The notes: generated by a model from the letters alone, not told the origin. 64,000 bases of DNA from Brevibacillus reuszeri (GCF_002897295.1 NZ_BEXF01000004.1:248001-312000), one strand, 5' to 3'; positions 16,849 to 25,861 are shown, numbered from the stretch's first letter. Program-made: numbers and translations.

Positions 16849-18762
16849 GTGGCACAAATTAATGTAACTTTCCCAGATGGCGCAGTACGTCAGTATGATG
16901 CTGGGATCACCATCGAAGAGATTGCAGGCTCGATTAGCGCAAGCCTGAAGAAAAAAGCAGTAGCCGGTAAAAAAGACGGCAAAGTAGTAGATCTGTATAC
17001 CCCTTTGGAAGAAGATGCGGCGATTGAAATCGTTACGCTCGATTCAGCTGACGGACTGGAAGTATATCGTCACAGTACAGCTCACTTACTGGCTCAAGCG
17101 GTTAAACGCATCTACGGCAGTGAAGTCAAATTCGGTATCGGTCCTGTAATTGAGGACGGCTTCTACTACGATATGGACATTCCTGTTTCTCTCTCGCCTG
17201 ATGACCTCGGCAAAATTGAAGCGGAAATGGAAAAAATCGTAAAAGAAGATTTGCCGATTCGCCGTAAAGTTGTAAGCCGCGCGGAAGCAACCGAGATTTT
17301 CCAAGGTCTGAACGATCACCTGAAACTAGAGCTGATTCGTGACCTGCCTGAGGATTCCACTATCACTCTTTATGAGCAAGGTGAATTCTTTGACCTCTGT
17401 CGCGGACCGCACTTGCCATCTACTGGCTTCATCAAGGCATTCAAATTGATGAGCGTGGCTGGTGCCTACTGGCGTGGAAAATCAGAAAACCAAGTACTCC
17501 AACGCGTATACGGAACAGCTTGGCCGAAAAAAGCGGAGATGGATGAATATCTGCACTTCATCGAAGAAGCGAAAAAGCGCGACCACCGCAAATTGGGTAA
17601 AGAGCTGGAGCTGTTCATGTTCTCCGAGGAAGCACCTGGCATGCCTTTCTACCTGCCAAACGGCTTCACTGTTCGCAACGAGCTGGAGCAATTCTCCCGC
17701 CGACTGCAACAGCTTGCGGAGTACACAGAGGTACGATCCCCGTTCCTCATGAACGAGCGTCTCTGGAAAGAATCTGGTCACTGGGACCACTACAAAGAAA
17801 ACATGTATTTCTCTGAGGTAGACAACGCGACTTACGCACTGAAGCCGATGAACTGCCCAGGACACATGCTCATTTACAAAAATGCGATGCACTCCTACCG
17901 CGACCTGCCAATCCGCTATTCCGAATTTGGTCAGGTACACCGTCACGAGTATTCCGGCGCATTGAACGGTATGCTTCGTGTTCGGACTTTCTGCCAGGAT
18001 GACGCGCACGTATTTGTTCGTCCTGATCAGATCGAGGAAGAGATCAAGGGCATGATCCAACTGATCGACAAGATCTACAATGTATTCGGTTTTGAATACA
18101 GCGTAGCTCTCTCGACTCGTCCAGAGGATTCCATGGGCTCCGATGAGCTGTGGGAAACTGCGGAAAGCTCCCTGAAAAAGGTATTGGAGCACTTGGAAAT
18201 GCCTTATGAGATCAAAGAAGGCGACGGTGCGTTCTACGGACCGAAAATCGACTTCCAAATCACCGATGCGCTGAAACGCCGTCACCAATGCGGAACCATT
18301 CAGCTTGACTTCCAAATGCCAGAGAAGTTCGACCTGACTTATGTGGGTCAAGACAATGAAAAACACCGTCCGGTTGTATTGCACCGTGCGATGTATGGTT
18401 CCATGGAGCGTTTCATCGGTATTCTGATTGAGCACTATGCGGGTGCGTTCCCAACATGGCTGACTCCAATTCAGGCACGCCTGATGAACATCAGCGAAGT
18501 TCACGTGCCATATGCAAAAGAAGTAAAAGCGAAGCTGTCAGCAGCGGGTATCCGTGTCGAGCTGGATGCGCGCAATGAAAAAATTGGCTACAAAATCCGC
18601 GAAGCGCAAGTGCAAAAAATCCCGTACATGCTCGTCATCGGGGAAAAAGAGATGGCGGACGGCACCCTGTCTGTGCGCAGACGCGGTGTAGGCGACGAAG
18701 GTGCAATGACTGTAGACGAGTTCGTAGAAAAAATTCGTGCAGAAATCAATGAAATGAAGTAA
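16849..18762 (+). CDS. thrS: Threonyl-tRNA synthetase
   Basis: 637 residues with all ThrRS domains: N-terminal TGS domain (residues ~1-62); editing (SAD) domain with HSTAHLLAQA near 73-82; class II catalytic core with motif 2 (RYSEFGQVHRHE), the zinc-site Cys in MNCPGHM near 335, and motif 3 (GSMERFIGILIEHY, near 520); and the C-terminal anticodon-binding domain (~535-637). It charges tRNA-Thr. It starts at GTG with AGGAAGGAAG upstream, behind the T-box leader, and is followed by a terminator. Confidence 0.97.
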   Translation: MAQINVTFPDGAVRQYDAGITIEEIAGSISASLKKKAVAGKKDGKVVDLYTPLEEDAAIEIVTLDSADGLEVYRHSTAHLLAQAVKRIYGSEVKFGIGPVIEDGFYYDMDIPVSLSPDDLGKIEAEMEKIVKEDLPIRRKVVSRAEATEIFQGLNDHLKLELIRDLPEDSTITLYEQGEFFDLCRGPHLPSTGFIKAFKLMSVAGAYWRGKSENQVLQRVYGTAWPKKAEMDEYLHFIEEAKKRDHRKLGKELELFMFSEEAPGMPFYLPNGFTVRNELEQFSRRLQQLAEYTEVRSPFLMNERLWKESGHWDHYKENMYFSEVDNATYALKPMNCPGHMLIYKNAMHSYRDLPIRYSEFGQVHRHEYSGALNGMLRVRTFCQDDAHVFVRPDQIEEEIKGMIQLIDKIYNVFGFEYSVALSTRPEDSMGSDELWETAESSLKKVLEHLEMPYEIKEGDGAFYGPKIDFQITDALKRRHQCGTIQLDFQMPEKFDLTYVGQDNEKHRPVVLHRAMYGSMERFIGILIEHYAGAFPTWLTPIQARLMNISEVHVPYAKEVKAKLSAAGIRVELDARNEKIGYKIREAQVQKIPYMLVIGEKEMADGTLSVRRRGVGDEGAMTVDEFVEKIRAEINEMK

Positions 18763-18783
18763 TTGTGTAGACGATGAATAGGA

Positions 18784-18818
18784 AAAGGGCAGTCCGTTTT
18801 TAGCGGATTGCCCTTTTT
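18784..18818. terminator. Bidirectional terminator between thrS and the moeB-like gene
   Basis: AAAAGGGCAGTCCG and CGGATTGCCCTTTTT pair across a short loop; useful on both strands. Confidence 0.8.
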
Positions 18819-18830
18819 GCCACGAGCGAC

Positions 18831-19862
18831 CTAGTGCCCAACATATTTCGCATAAAGTGTCCGGGCAGCAGCTGTATCATGAGTCCCTTGTATGAGCACA
18901 CGTCCATCTGCAAAAAAGACGAGGGTGTAGCCGTCTACATAAAAACGCAGCAGGAATCGGTTTTGTTCCACTTTCCCCAGAGCGGAGAAGCGCTGCGCAA
19001 GCGCGGTGAAATCGACGGTATAGTGCTTAGCAGGAGTGATTTGTACTGTATCCCGACCACATAGGGTGACGAACTCCTCTGCTTCAGTTTCACGAAGATC
19101 GAGGTACTCGAACTGTTGCTGTCCGCAGGCTGGGCAGCTTGGATTTTTCCCCTGACTGATAGGGAGTGAATCAAAATCGTTTTGCCACAAATCGATTTGC
19201 TCAAGATGCGGATTAAGCTGATCCGTAGCTCCTACCATCAGCTTGAGCGCTTCTGTGGCTTGGTACGAAGCGATAACATAGACAAGCGGTCCGATGACAC
19301 CTACTGTATCGCAAGTTTCTCCCCTTCCTGTAGGAGCGTGTGGGAAGAGGCAGCGAAAACAAGGAGTAGCTCCTGGTCTGATTACGGCAAACATCCCTCG
19401 GGAGCTGACCGCACCGCCGTATACCCATGGGATTTGATGCTTGACTGCCACGTCATTCATAATATAGCGAATCTGGAAATTGTCAGAGCCATCCAGAATG
19501 ACATCTGCATCAGCAAGCAAGGCTTCGGCATTGCCCGCATGTACATCAGCTACGATTCCTTCGACGATTACCGAGGAGTTAATGGCTGTAAGCTTTGTGG
19601 CAGCTGCCATTGCTTTCGGCAGATGCTGCTGGGCATCCTCTTCATCATAGAGCATCTGTCTTTGCAAATTGCTTTCTTCGACGAAGTCTCTGTCAATGAT
19701 GCGGATATATCCAACTCCTGCTCGTACCATATGATTAGCGAGAACTGTCCCTAATGCACCTGCACCAACGATTGCCACCTTTTTTTGAGCTAGCTGCTCT
19801 TGACCGTGCTTACCGATGGGAGCGAAACGAATTTGCCTAGAGTAGCGGGAGGAAAAATCCAT
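18831..19862 (-). CDS. MoeB/ThiF-family adenylyltransferase (E1-like)
   Basis: 343 residues. ATP-binding GAGALGTVLANHMVRAG near residues 34-50, RQMLY and DGSDNF near 125-130, and two zinc CxxC motifs (CFRC near 167, CPAC near 245) are the hallmarks of ThiF/MoeB enzymes that adenylate the C-terminal Gly-Gly of MoaD or ThiS. About 90 residues beyond the second CxxC (YLDLRETEAEEFVTLCGRD onward) go past the usual MoeB length and are not a rhodanese domain. It is the last gene of the tup operon, 19 bases after tupC, and the likely partner is the MoaD at 25518. MoeB rather than ThiF is inferred from context. Confidence 0.85.
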   Translation of the reverse strand: MDFSSRYSRQIRFAPIGKHGQEQLAQKKVAIVGAGALGTVLANHMVRAGVGYIRIIDRDFVEESNLQRQMLYDEEDAQQHLPKAMAAATKLTAINSSVIVEGIVADVHAGNAEALLADADVILDGSDNFQIRYIMNDVAVKHQIPWVYGGAVSSRGMFAVIRPGATPCFRCLFPHAPTGRGETCDTVGVIGPLVYVIASYQATEALKLMVGATDQLNPHLEQIDLWQNDFDSLPISQGKNPSCPACGQQQFEYLDLRETEAEEFVTLCGRDTVQITPAKHYTVDFTALAQRFSALGKVEQNRFLLRFYVDGYTLVFFADGRVLIQGTHDTAAARTLYAKYVGH

Positions 19863-19881
19863 GGGTAGCTCCTTTCTGCTT

Positions 19882-20622
19882 TCAACAGATCATACGGCCG
19901 GAGACAAAATCCTGAAGCTCATGGCACGCGGGTCGGCTAAAAAACGTGTCCGTTTCACTGTACTCCACGATTCGTCCGTGAAATAAAAACAGGCAAACTT
20001 CTGCAAGTCGTCTTGCTTGTGGCAAATTATGCGTAATCATAAGAATAGTAGTCTTCTTTTTCTGGTTAATCAATTGAATGACCCGCTCAAAAATTTTGAT
20101 GTTGGATGGGTCGAGGCTGGCGGTCGGCTCGTCAAGAAGGAGCAGGGCCGGTTCATAAACCAGTGCCCTGGCAAGAGCGATTCGCTGAGCCTCTCCACCA
20201 GAGAGCGTATTTGCTCTTTGATTTGCCAGATGCGACAGCTCAACGTACTGCAAAGCTTCGTGGACAAGAGCTTGAATCTGTGACCGATCCAATTTGCGAT
20301 AGCGAAGTCCCAACGCAACATTGTCAAAAACAGAAGCGTGAAACATCGAAGGCTTTTGCGCGACATAGCCCATCTGACGTTGAATGGACAATCCTTTTGC
20401 ATGAGTCAGGGACGCCAGCTCTACCTGCGTTCCGAAGAAACCCATGCTGCCCCGCCTCGGTTTCTCTAACAAGTTAATGACCCTCAGCAGTGTGCTTTTA
20501 CCAGCTCCGCTAGGACCTACAATCCCGTACATTTTTCCTCGTTCAAATGAGATATGGTCTACGTCCAAAATGGTGCGTTCATCATACGTTACCGCGATAT
20601 TTTGCAGCTCCAACTGATTCAT
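19882..20622 (-). CDS. tupC: Tungstate ABC transporter ATP-binding protein
   Basis: 246 residues with Walker A GPSGAGKST (residues ~36-44), the Q-loop in YVAQKPSMF, signature LSGGEAQR (~139-146), Walker B LLLLDEPTASLD and H-loop THNLPQ. There is no C-terminal TOBE domain as in ModC, which fits TupC-type ATPases. It energises uptake through the permease encoded 4 bases upstream on the minus strand. Confidence 0.9.
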   Translation of the reverse strand: MNQLELQNIAVTYDERTILDVDHISFERGKMYGIVGPSGAGKSTLLRVINLLEKPRRGSMGFFGTQVELASLTHAKGLSIQRQMGYVAQKPSMFHASVFDNVALGLRYRKLDRSQIQALVHEALQYVELSHLANQRANTLSGGEAQRIALARALVYEPALLLLDEPTASLDPSNIKIFERVIQLINQKKKTTILMITHNLPQARRLAEVCLFLFHGRIVEYSETDTFFSRPACHELQDFVSGRMIC

Positions 20623-20626
20623 CCGA

Positions 20627-21295
20627 TCACCTTTTCTTTGCTTTCATCTGGTTTAGCATTCCGACCATCATAAAGCTGTTGAACAAAAAGCTGATGGCCA
20701 AGAGAACAAAACCCATCTGTAGGCCGCCAGAGAAATTACCTGTTCTCGTCTCCAGAATAATCGCGGTTGTCATGACCCGGGTGTGGTGCTCAATATTGCC
20801 GCCGACCAGCATGACGGCGCCGACCTCAGAAATTGCGCGTCCATAAGCGGCAGCAATACCAGACCAGATCCCGCCGCGAGCCTCCTTGATGATGGTGACC
20901 ATCAGTTGAAACGGGCTTGCCCCGAGGCTCTTGGCTGTTTCCCAGTAGGCGTTTTCTTTTGCCTGTACGCCGGCCATTGTCAATCCAGTGATAATAGGGG
21001 TTACCAGTATCACTTGCGCAATAATCATGGCCTCTGCACTGAACAAAAGATCCAATGAGCCAAGTGGACCATAGCGCGAGAGAAGCAGATAGACTACTAC
21101 GCCTACTAAAACAGGTGGCAGGCCCATGCATGTGTAAATCAGGATGACTATCAAACGCTTCCCTGAAAAAGAATACAATCCGAGAAAGGCACCTGCCGGG
21201 ATGCCGATGAGCATTCCGATCAGTACGGAAGTAGTCGTAACCTGCAAGGAGAGCCAGATGACCTCCCATACGTCAGGGGTAAACATCATCGTCAA
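20627..21295 (-). CDS. tupB: Tungstate ABC transporter permease
   Basis: 222 residues with 5 or so membrane spans. The cytoplasmic EAA loop (AKSLGASPFQLMVTIIKEARGG, read in parts, near residues 138-160) is the ATPase contact. AYGRAISEVGAVMLVGGNI is characteristic of the TupB/WtpB/ModB group. Gaps of 6 bases to tupA and 4 bases to tupC show a tight operon. Confidence 0.9.
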   Translation of the reverse strand: MTMMFTPDVWEVIWLSLQVTTTSVLIGMLIGIPAGAFLGLYSFSGKRLIVILIYTCMGLPPVLVGVVVYLLLSRYGPLGSLDLLFSAEAMIIAQVILVTPIITGLTMAGVQAKENAYWETAKSLGASPFQLMVTIIKEARGGIWSGIAAAYGRAISEVGAVMLVGGNIEHHTRVMTTAIILETRTGNFSGGLQMGFVLLAISFLFNSFMMVGMLNQMKAKKR

Positions 21296-21301
21296 AAACT
21301 C

Positions 21302-22177
21302 CTATCGTTTTTTTGCATCAGGTACGAACAGACCTTTTCCATAGGTGGCTTGTCCGAATTCGCCAATGAGCTTTTGACCTTCTTCGCCTGTGAAAAATTG
21401 AATCAATTGCATGCCTTCCTCTTGTTTGGAGGAAGATTTGACCTGAATGATACCGTATGGATTCAAAAGAGACTTGTCTCCCTGCATGACAATTTGAAGA
21501 CCGAGCTTGCGAGACAAGAAGGTTGCCTCGTCCGTCAAGGTATACGCTTTCTTTTCATCTGCCATTTGCAAGGTTTCGCCCATTCCTTGCCCGGAGGATA
21601 GATACCAGCTGCCCTCAGGTGTGATACCTGCTTCCTTCCAGATGCTTTTCTCTTTTTTATCTGTTCCAGAATCATCTCCGCGAGAGACGAAGCTAGACTT
21701 GCTCGCTGCTATTTTTTCCATCGCTTCCTTTGCTGTTTTCGCTTGCTTCAATCCAGCAGGATCATCAGAAGGACCAACGATGTAAAACTGGTTGTACATG
21801 ACATCGTAGGCGTTGATTCCCAAACCCTTTTCCATGAATTCATCCTCGGATTTGCGAGCGTGCACCAGCAGTACGTCGGCATTGCCGTCTTCGCCCAATT
21901 TAATAGCTTGTCCAGTGCCGACAGCTACGACCTTCACTTTGATGCCGGTCTTTTGCTCGAAGACGGGAAGGAGGCTATCCAGAAGTCCGGAGTCTTGTGT
22001 ACTGGTGGTGGTAGCAAGCACGATCTCCTTGGCTTCCTTAGAAGCGGTGGCAGGAGGAGTGGATTCAGGCGTCGGTGTCGCTGAGCTCGGTTGTGAAGAT
22101 TGCTGTGAACAGGCGGACAGTAGCATCAAAACAAGCGCTAGAAAAAAGGGATAGATCATAGAAAACCTCTTCATCAT
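21302..22177 (-). CDS. tupA: Tungstate-binding lipoprotein TupA
   Basis: 291 residues. The N-terminal lipoprotein signal has lipobox LSAC (Cys near residue 23), then a Ser/Thr/Pro linker. The mature domain opens with the TupA signature ATTTSTQDSGLLD (near residues 54-66), whose Thr/Ser residues bind the oxyanion, followed by DVLLVHARKSEDEF and SRGDDSGTDKKE. This signature separates TupA (very high tungstate affinity) from ModA. It delivers tungstate to TupBC. AAAGGAG precedes the start. Confidence 0.93.
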   Translation of the reverse strand: MMKRFSMIYPFFLALVLMLLSACSQQSSQPSSATPTPESTPPATASKEAKEIVLATTTSTQDSGLLDSLLPVFEQKTGIKVKVVAVGTGQAIKLGEDGNADVLLVHARKSEDEFMEKGLGINAYDVMYNQFYIVGPSDDPAGLKQAKTAKEAMEKIAASKSSFVSRGDDSGTDKKEKSIWKEAGITPEGSWYLSSGQGMGETLQMADEKKAYTLTDEATFLSRKLGLQIVMQGDKSLLNPYGIIQVKSSSKQEEGMQLIQFFTGEEGQKLIGEFGQATYGKGLFVPDAKKR

Positions 22178-22211
22178 GACGGGATTGCTCCTTTACCAAG
22201 AAATAGAAACT

Positions 22212-23138
22212 TCAATTGATTCTGGAAATTTGTTTGCCAGTCATCGAAATGTTGTATCCGCCTTGTGCAACGACGGCTTGTTTAAAGACAGGGTCCTGCA
22301 GTATGCTCAGCAGATCTTGGAAACGCTCCTGCTTGCACAGTTGGACGGGGATGACCAAATCGTAGCGTTCCTCATGAATGGGGAAAAAATCAAGTCCAAG
22401 CCCGCGTGCCACACTCTCGATTCCCAAAGCAGCATCCGCAGTTCCCTGAAGGACTGCTGAGCCAGTGGCATAATGCGTAGTTAATTCCAAATCATAGCCC
22501 GGAATTTCACCTGGCAAGACCCCTAACTGCTGCATGTTGAAATCAAGGAGGACTCGCGTACCGGAACCGCGTTGTCTGTTGGCGATCCGATGACGTCCAC
22601 TTAACAACTCACTCCAGCTTGTAATCATTTTGGGGTTGCTCTTCGGAACCATAAAGCCTTGCCAGCGACTTACCAGATTGATGACCAATACGCCTTCGTT
22701 TGGGAGCAAGCAGCGAATATACGGCAGATTGTACTCACCGCTCGCACGATCCAGCAGATGAGTTCCGGCCATCTCTACCCTGCCTTTGTACAACTCAATC
22801 AAGCCATCCAGGCTCCCGCAAAAAGCAGGCAGGAGAGTGATTCCGCGCTCTGCCAATTTACGTGTAAGCAGATCAATTGTGAGGTCGTGACTCCCGGCAA
22901 ATAGGATTTCGAGAGGCTGCTTCCGCAAGTGCACGGCATTGGTCAATGGATAAGTCGTATGCTCCTCTCGTGATTTGTTTTTGTGCATAAAGCTGTCTAA
23001 ATCGGTCTGTAATATTCTCAGTGCTCGTCCAATTTTAGCAGCAGGCAATTCACCGCGCTTGATCATCTCATAAACAGTATAGCGAGTGAGCTTGAGTGCG
23101 ACGGCAACCTCATCCGGAGTCAGATACTCATTCTCCAA
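22212..23138 (-). CDS. HTH regulator fused to a PBP-like ligand-sensing domain
   Basis: 308 residues starting at TTG behind GGGGGTGACG. Residues ~6-52 are an excisionase/MerR-type helix-turn-helix (LTPDEVAVALKLTRYTVYEM..., truncated here). Residues ~75-300 are a periplasmic-binding-protein-like domain (PF12727 type), with SHDLTIDLL at 83-91, GTHLLD at 125-130 and NRQRGSGTR at 187-195. It stands first in the likely operon regulator-tupABC-moeB, 34 bases ahead of tupA, and diverges from the tungsten oxidoreductase gene. It probably senses tungstate, molybdate or a pterin product and controls both directions. The same domain ends the second MoeA at 27151. Confidence 0.85.
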   Translation of the reverse strand: MENEYLTPDEVAVALKLTRYTVYEMIKRGELPAAKIGRALRILQTDLDSFMHKNKSREEHTTYPLTNAVHLRKQPLEILFAGSHDLTIDLLTRKLAERGITLLPAFCGSLDGLIELYKGRVEMAGTHLLDRASGEYNLPYIRCLLPNEGVLVINLVSRWQGFMVPKSNPKMITSWSELLSGRHRIANRQRGSGTRVLLDFNMQQLGVLPGEIPGYDLELTTHYATGSAVLQGTADAALGIESVARGLGLDFFPIHEERYDLVIPVQLCKQERFQDLLSILQDPVFKQAVVAQGGYNISMTGKQISRIN

Positions 23139-23160
23139 AACGTCACCCCCTTTTTAGTTT

Positions 23161-23200
23161 GGTTGAATTGGTTTGAGTTAGTTTGAGTTAGTTTTACATG
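23161..23200. repeat. Helically phased decamer repeats upstream of the regulator
   Basis: The decamer GTTTGAGTTA occurs twice without gap at 23171-23180 and 23181-23190, and related decamers flank it in phase at 23161-23170 (GGTTGAATTG) and 23191-23200. The 10-base period puts each copy on the same face of DNA. It lies between the regulator's ribosome site and its candidate promoter, a good place for an operator. Confidence 0.7.
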
Positions 23201-23215
23201 CTTTTACCTATAAAT

Positions 23216-23245
23216 AACATACTTTACCACAGGGGAGCTAGGCAA
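23216..23245 (-). promoter_or_regulatory. Candidate promoter of the regulator-tup operon
   Basis: On the minus strand TTGCCT (23245-23240), 18-base spacer, TATGTT (23221-23216). Transcription would start near 23209, putting the decamer repeats just downstream of the start. Confidence 0.35.
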
Positions 23246-23376
23246 GAAATTAATCGAAATATTGCTAATTTTGCTGAGTTTCACTGGTATTTAGGGAGGA
23301 TTTCACACATAATAGTCGAACTAGGTACTTATTATTTGCGATTTTAATAAGAATGAAGAAAGGGAGGAGTCAAATC

Positions 23377-25185
23377 ATGAATCTCGGTGGTTTTAAAAAT
23401 CGTGAAATTTTGGTCGATCTTTCATCGGGTGCAGTCGGATATCAGGAAATCAATGAAGAACTGGCAAAGAAATATATCGGGGGACGCGGACTTGGGGTGA
23501 AGTATGTGTATGACAATGGCCCTGAAGTGGAACCGTTTTCCGCTGAAAACATTCTTTGTATCATGACCGGACCGGTAACAGGCTCACGTTCGTCCATGAG
23601 TGGCCGTTTGTGCATGGTTACGAAGTCACCTTTGACTGGAACAGTTACCGATTCGCACATGGGAGGTTGGTCGGCAGCGCGTCTCAAATGGTCCGGAGTT
23701 GATAACGTCATCTTCAAAGGGACCAGTGACAAGCCTGTCTATCTCTATATTGAAAACGGTCAAGGCGAGCTGCGAGATGCGAGTGATTTGTGGGGACAAG
23801 GAACGAGAGCGACTGTCCGAGCGATGCAAGACCGCTATGGCAAAGAGGATCTCAGCGTGATCTGTATCGGACAAGCGGGTGAAAATCTTGTACGCTATGC
23901 CGGTTTTATGAATGAGCATGACCGCGCGGCGGGACGCGGCGGGACAGGTGCAGTAGCTGGCTACAAAAAACTGAAGGCGATTGTCATCAAGGCAGCGCAA
24001 AAAGGAAATATGCCACAGCCTGCACAGGATGAGGAATACAAGAAAGCAAATCAAAAGGCGCTGAAAGCGATTATGGAGGGCGGATTGACTGCTCCGAAAA
24101 AAGGCGGTCTTTCTGTATATGGAACGAACGTTTTGACGAGTATCATCAACGAGGTAGGGGCTCTCCCGACGATGAACTCGAAGTTCACCCAGTGGGATGC
24201 TGCTGAGGGACACAGCGGCGAAACCGTAAACGCTACCTTGCTGGTAGCTGACAACACCTGTCACGCCTGTCCAGTCGCTTGTAAGAAGGAAGTAGAAGTG
24301 AAGGAAGGCAAGTACAAAACGCGCGTAGAAAGCTTTGAGTATGAATCAGGCTGGGCGCTGGGAGCAAACTGCGGTGTTGGGGACGCAGCACCGATCTCTT
24401 ATTTAATCAATCTGTGCAACGAACATGGCATGGATACAATCGAGCTGGGGAATACGCTCTCCTGTATGATGGAGGCCTATGAACGCGGGTTAACGGAGGA
24501 AAAAATCGATTGGGGCGATGCAGATCGCATGATCGAGCTGACAGAAATGATGGTCTTCCGTAGAGGAATTGGTGATGTGCTTGCTGAGGGTACCGCACGC
24601 GCTGCGAAGCATTTTGGCGACGAAAACCTCGCGATGTGCGTAAAAGGTCAAGCGATTCCTGCCTATGATCCGCGTGGTATCCAAGGGATTGGTCTCGGCT
24701 ATGCAACGAGCAATCGAGGAGCTTGTCATTTGCGTGGTTATACGGTTGCGAGTGAGATCGCAGGCATTCCGATGCCGACAGATCGCCTCGTGCCAGAAGG
24801 AAAAGGTGAGCTGTTAAAAGTGTTCCAGGACCTGCTCGCTTTCTCTGATTCCATGAATATATGCAAATTCTCCTCCTTCTCCGAGAATGCAGACAATTAC
24901 GCAGAACAGTATTCCACGATGACTGGCGTGGAAGTGTCAGCCGATGATGTGATGAAAATCGGTGAGCGTATTTACAATCTGGAGCGCCACTACAACAACA
25001 TGGCTGGATTTAATAAGCGTGAGGACGATCACTTGCCAAAACGCTTTACAGAGGAGCCGGCAACTGGAAACAGTGCAGGGCACGTCAGCAGAATGGATGT
25101 CATGCTGGATGAGTACTATCAAGTACGGGGCTGGGTTGACGGTGTCGTACCAGAGGATAAGCTGAAGGAATTGAACATCGTGTAA
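23377..25185 (+). CDS. aor: Tungsten-containing aldehyde:ferredoxin oxidoreductase
   Basis: 602 residues, the AOR family length. The N-terminal domain carries KYIGGRGLGVKY and GPVTGSRSSMSGR. The pterin-binding DRAAGRGGTGAVAG is near residue 183. The 4Fe-4S ligands are CHACPVAC near 295-302 and a fourth Cys in NICKF near 495. These enzymes use a tungsten bis-pterin to oxidise aldehydes to acids with ferredoxin as acceptor, or the reverse. The start is the ATG at 23377 with GGGAGGAG upstream; an ATG at 23353 lacks a site. Neighbouring tungstate uptake and cofactor genes support tungsten as the metal. No adjacent ferredoxin or NAD-linked partner gene is seen. Confidence 0.92.
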   Translation: MNLGGFKNREILVDLSSGAVGYQEINEELAKKYIGGRGLGVKYVYDNGPEVEPFSAENILCIMTGPVTGSRSSMSGRLCMVTKSPLTGTVTDSHMGGWSAARLKWSGVDNVIFKGTSDKPVYLYIENGQGELRDASDLWGQGTRATVRAMQDRYGKEDLSVICIGQAGENLVRYAGFMNEHDRAAGRGGTGAVAGYKKLKAIVIKAAQKGNMPQPAQDEEYKKANQKALKAIMEGGLTAPKKGGLSVYGTNVLTSIINEVGALPTMNSKFTQWDAAEGHSGETVNATLLVADNTCHACPVACKKEVEVKEGKYKTRVESFEYESGWALGANCGVGDAAPISYLINLCNEHGMDTIELGNTLSCMMEAYERGLTEEKIDWGDADRMIELTEMMVFRRGIGDVLAEGTARAAKHFGDENLAMCVKGQAIPAYDPRGIQGIGLGYATSNRGACHLRGYTVASEIAGIPMPTDRLVPEGKGELLKVFQDLLAFSDSMNICKFSSFSENADNYAEQYSTMTGVEVSADDVMKIGERIYNLERHYNNMAGFNKREDDHLPKRFTEEPATGNSAGHVSRMDVMLDEYYQVRGWVDGVVPEDKLKELNIV

Positions 25186-25193
25186 AACAGGCA

Positions 25194-25227
25194 AAAAGAA
25201 GGTGGGAACCTGTTTCCACCTTCTTTT
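25194..25227. terminator. Bidirectional terminator after aor
   Basis: AAAGAAGGTGGGA pairs with TTCCACCTTCTTTT across a short loop, between convergent genes. Confidence 0.85.
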
Positions 25228-25243
25228 CTTCCACTCATACCGA

Positions 25244-25516
25244 TCATCCACCGACTCTCAAAAGCTTGGTGCGAAAACGCTTCATGAAGTGAGCAAATTG
25301 TTCTTCATCATGAGATGTGAAGTGGACAAACACGGCGTTTACATGAAACCGGGAAGTAATCGTTACAGTCTCCTCCCGCAGTAAATCTGCTTGCCAGCCA
25401 TTGCCGAGCACGCTGATCGGCCAGGCTTCGGATTGGACACTTCCCCCGCACTCCACTAGGTACGTGACTAAATGAGTAACTGGAATGCCTCTAATCTCCA
25501 GGGTTTGATCAAGCAT
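25244..25516 (-). CDS. Small protein paired with MoaD
   Basis: 90 residues starting at the ATG at 25516, one base after the moaD stop, with AGGAGGA overlapping the end of moaD. The two are clearly co-translated. No transmembrane or metal motif is seen; it reads LEIRGIPVTHLVTYLVECGG ... GNGWQADLL. From memory it could match the MoaD-related C-terminal domain (DUF1952) found fused to MoaD in other bacteria, but I am not sure. A role in pterin cofactor synthesis is inferred only from position. Confidence 0.6.
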   Translation of the reverse strand: MLDQTLEIRGIPVTHLVTYLVECGGSVQSEAWPISVLGNGWQADLLREETVTITSRFHVNAVFVHFTSHDEEQFAHFMKRFRTKLLRVGG

Positions 25517-25517
25517 T

Positions 25518-25793
25518 TTATCCTCCTGCCACCGGCGGGAACAGTGCAAACTGATCACTTTCTAGTACGCGGGTCTGCAGTCCATCCGCATGAATGATGT
25601 TGCGTCCGTTGATAAATACATGCACAAACGGTTTGAATGTTCGCTCCGGTGTAAAGACCTCCTCTTCTAAAGCAGGATACATTTGGATGAGTGTCTCCAT
25701 AATGTCGATGACCCGATTGCCGTTGTCCATCGGTACCTCTACCGTTTTGGCTTGGCAAATTTCACGGAAGTTGGCGAATACCTTTACGATCAT
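25518..25793 (-). CDS. moaD: MoaD/ThiS-family sulfur carrier protein
   Basis: 91 residues with a ubiquitin-like pattern ending in FPPVAGG; the terminal Gly-Gly is the site activated by MoeB and thiocarboxylated before sulfur transfer by molybdopterin synthase. IKVFANFRE-like opening (IVKVFANFREICQ) and VFINGRNI are typical. AAGGGG stands upstream of the ATG. It forms a leftward two-gene unit between aor and moeA. Its large-subunit partner MoaE is not in the window. Confidence 0.88.
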   Translation of the reverse strand: MIVKVFANFREICQAKTVEVPMDNGNRVIDIMETLIQMYPALEEEVFTPERTFKPFVHVFINGRNIIHADGLQTRVLESDQFALFPPVAGG

Positions 25794-25861
25794 AATTGAA
25801 TATTCCCCTTTTTCTTTTTATTATAAATGATTTTGACAAGTAAGAAACGATGGAGGCAATC

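Noticed and set aside
17482-18504. 340-codon minus-strand frame within thrS
   Set aside because: Antisense shadow of thrS; no motifs.
23198-23376. Possible molybdenum/tungsten cofactor riboswitch before aor
   Set aside because: I could not find the conserved Moco-motif strings or stems; the stretch is AT-rich and only weakly structured by eye. A covariance-model search would settle it.
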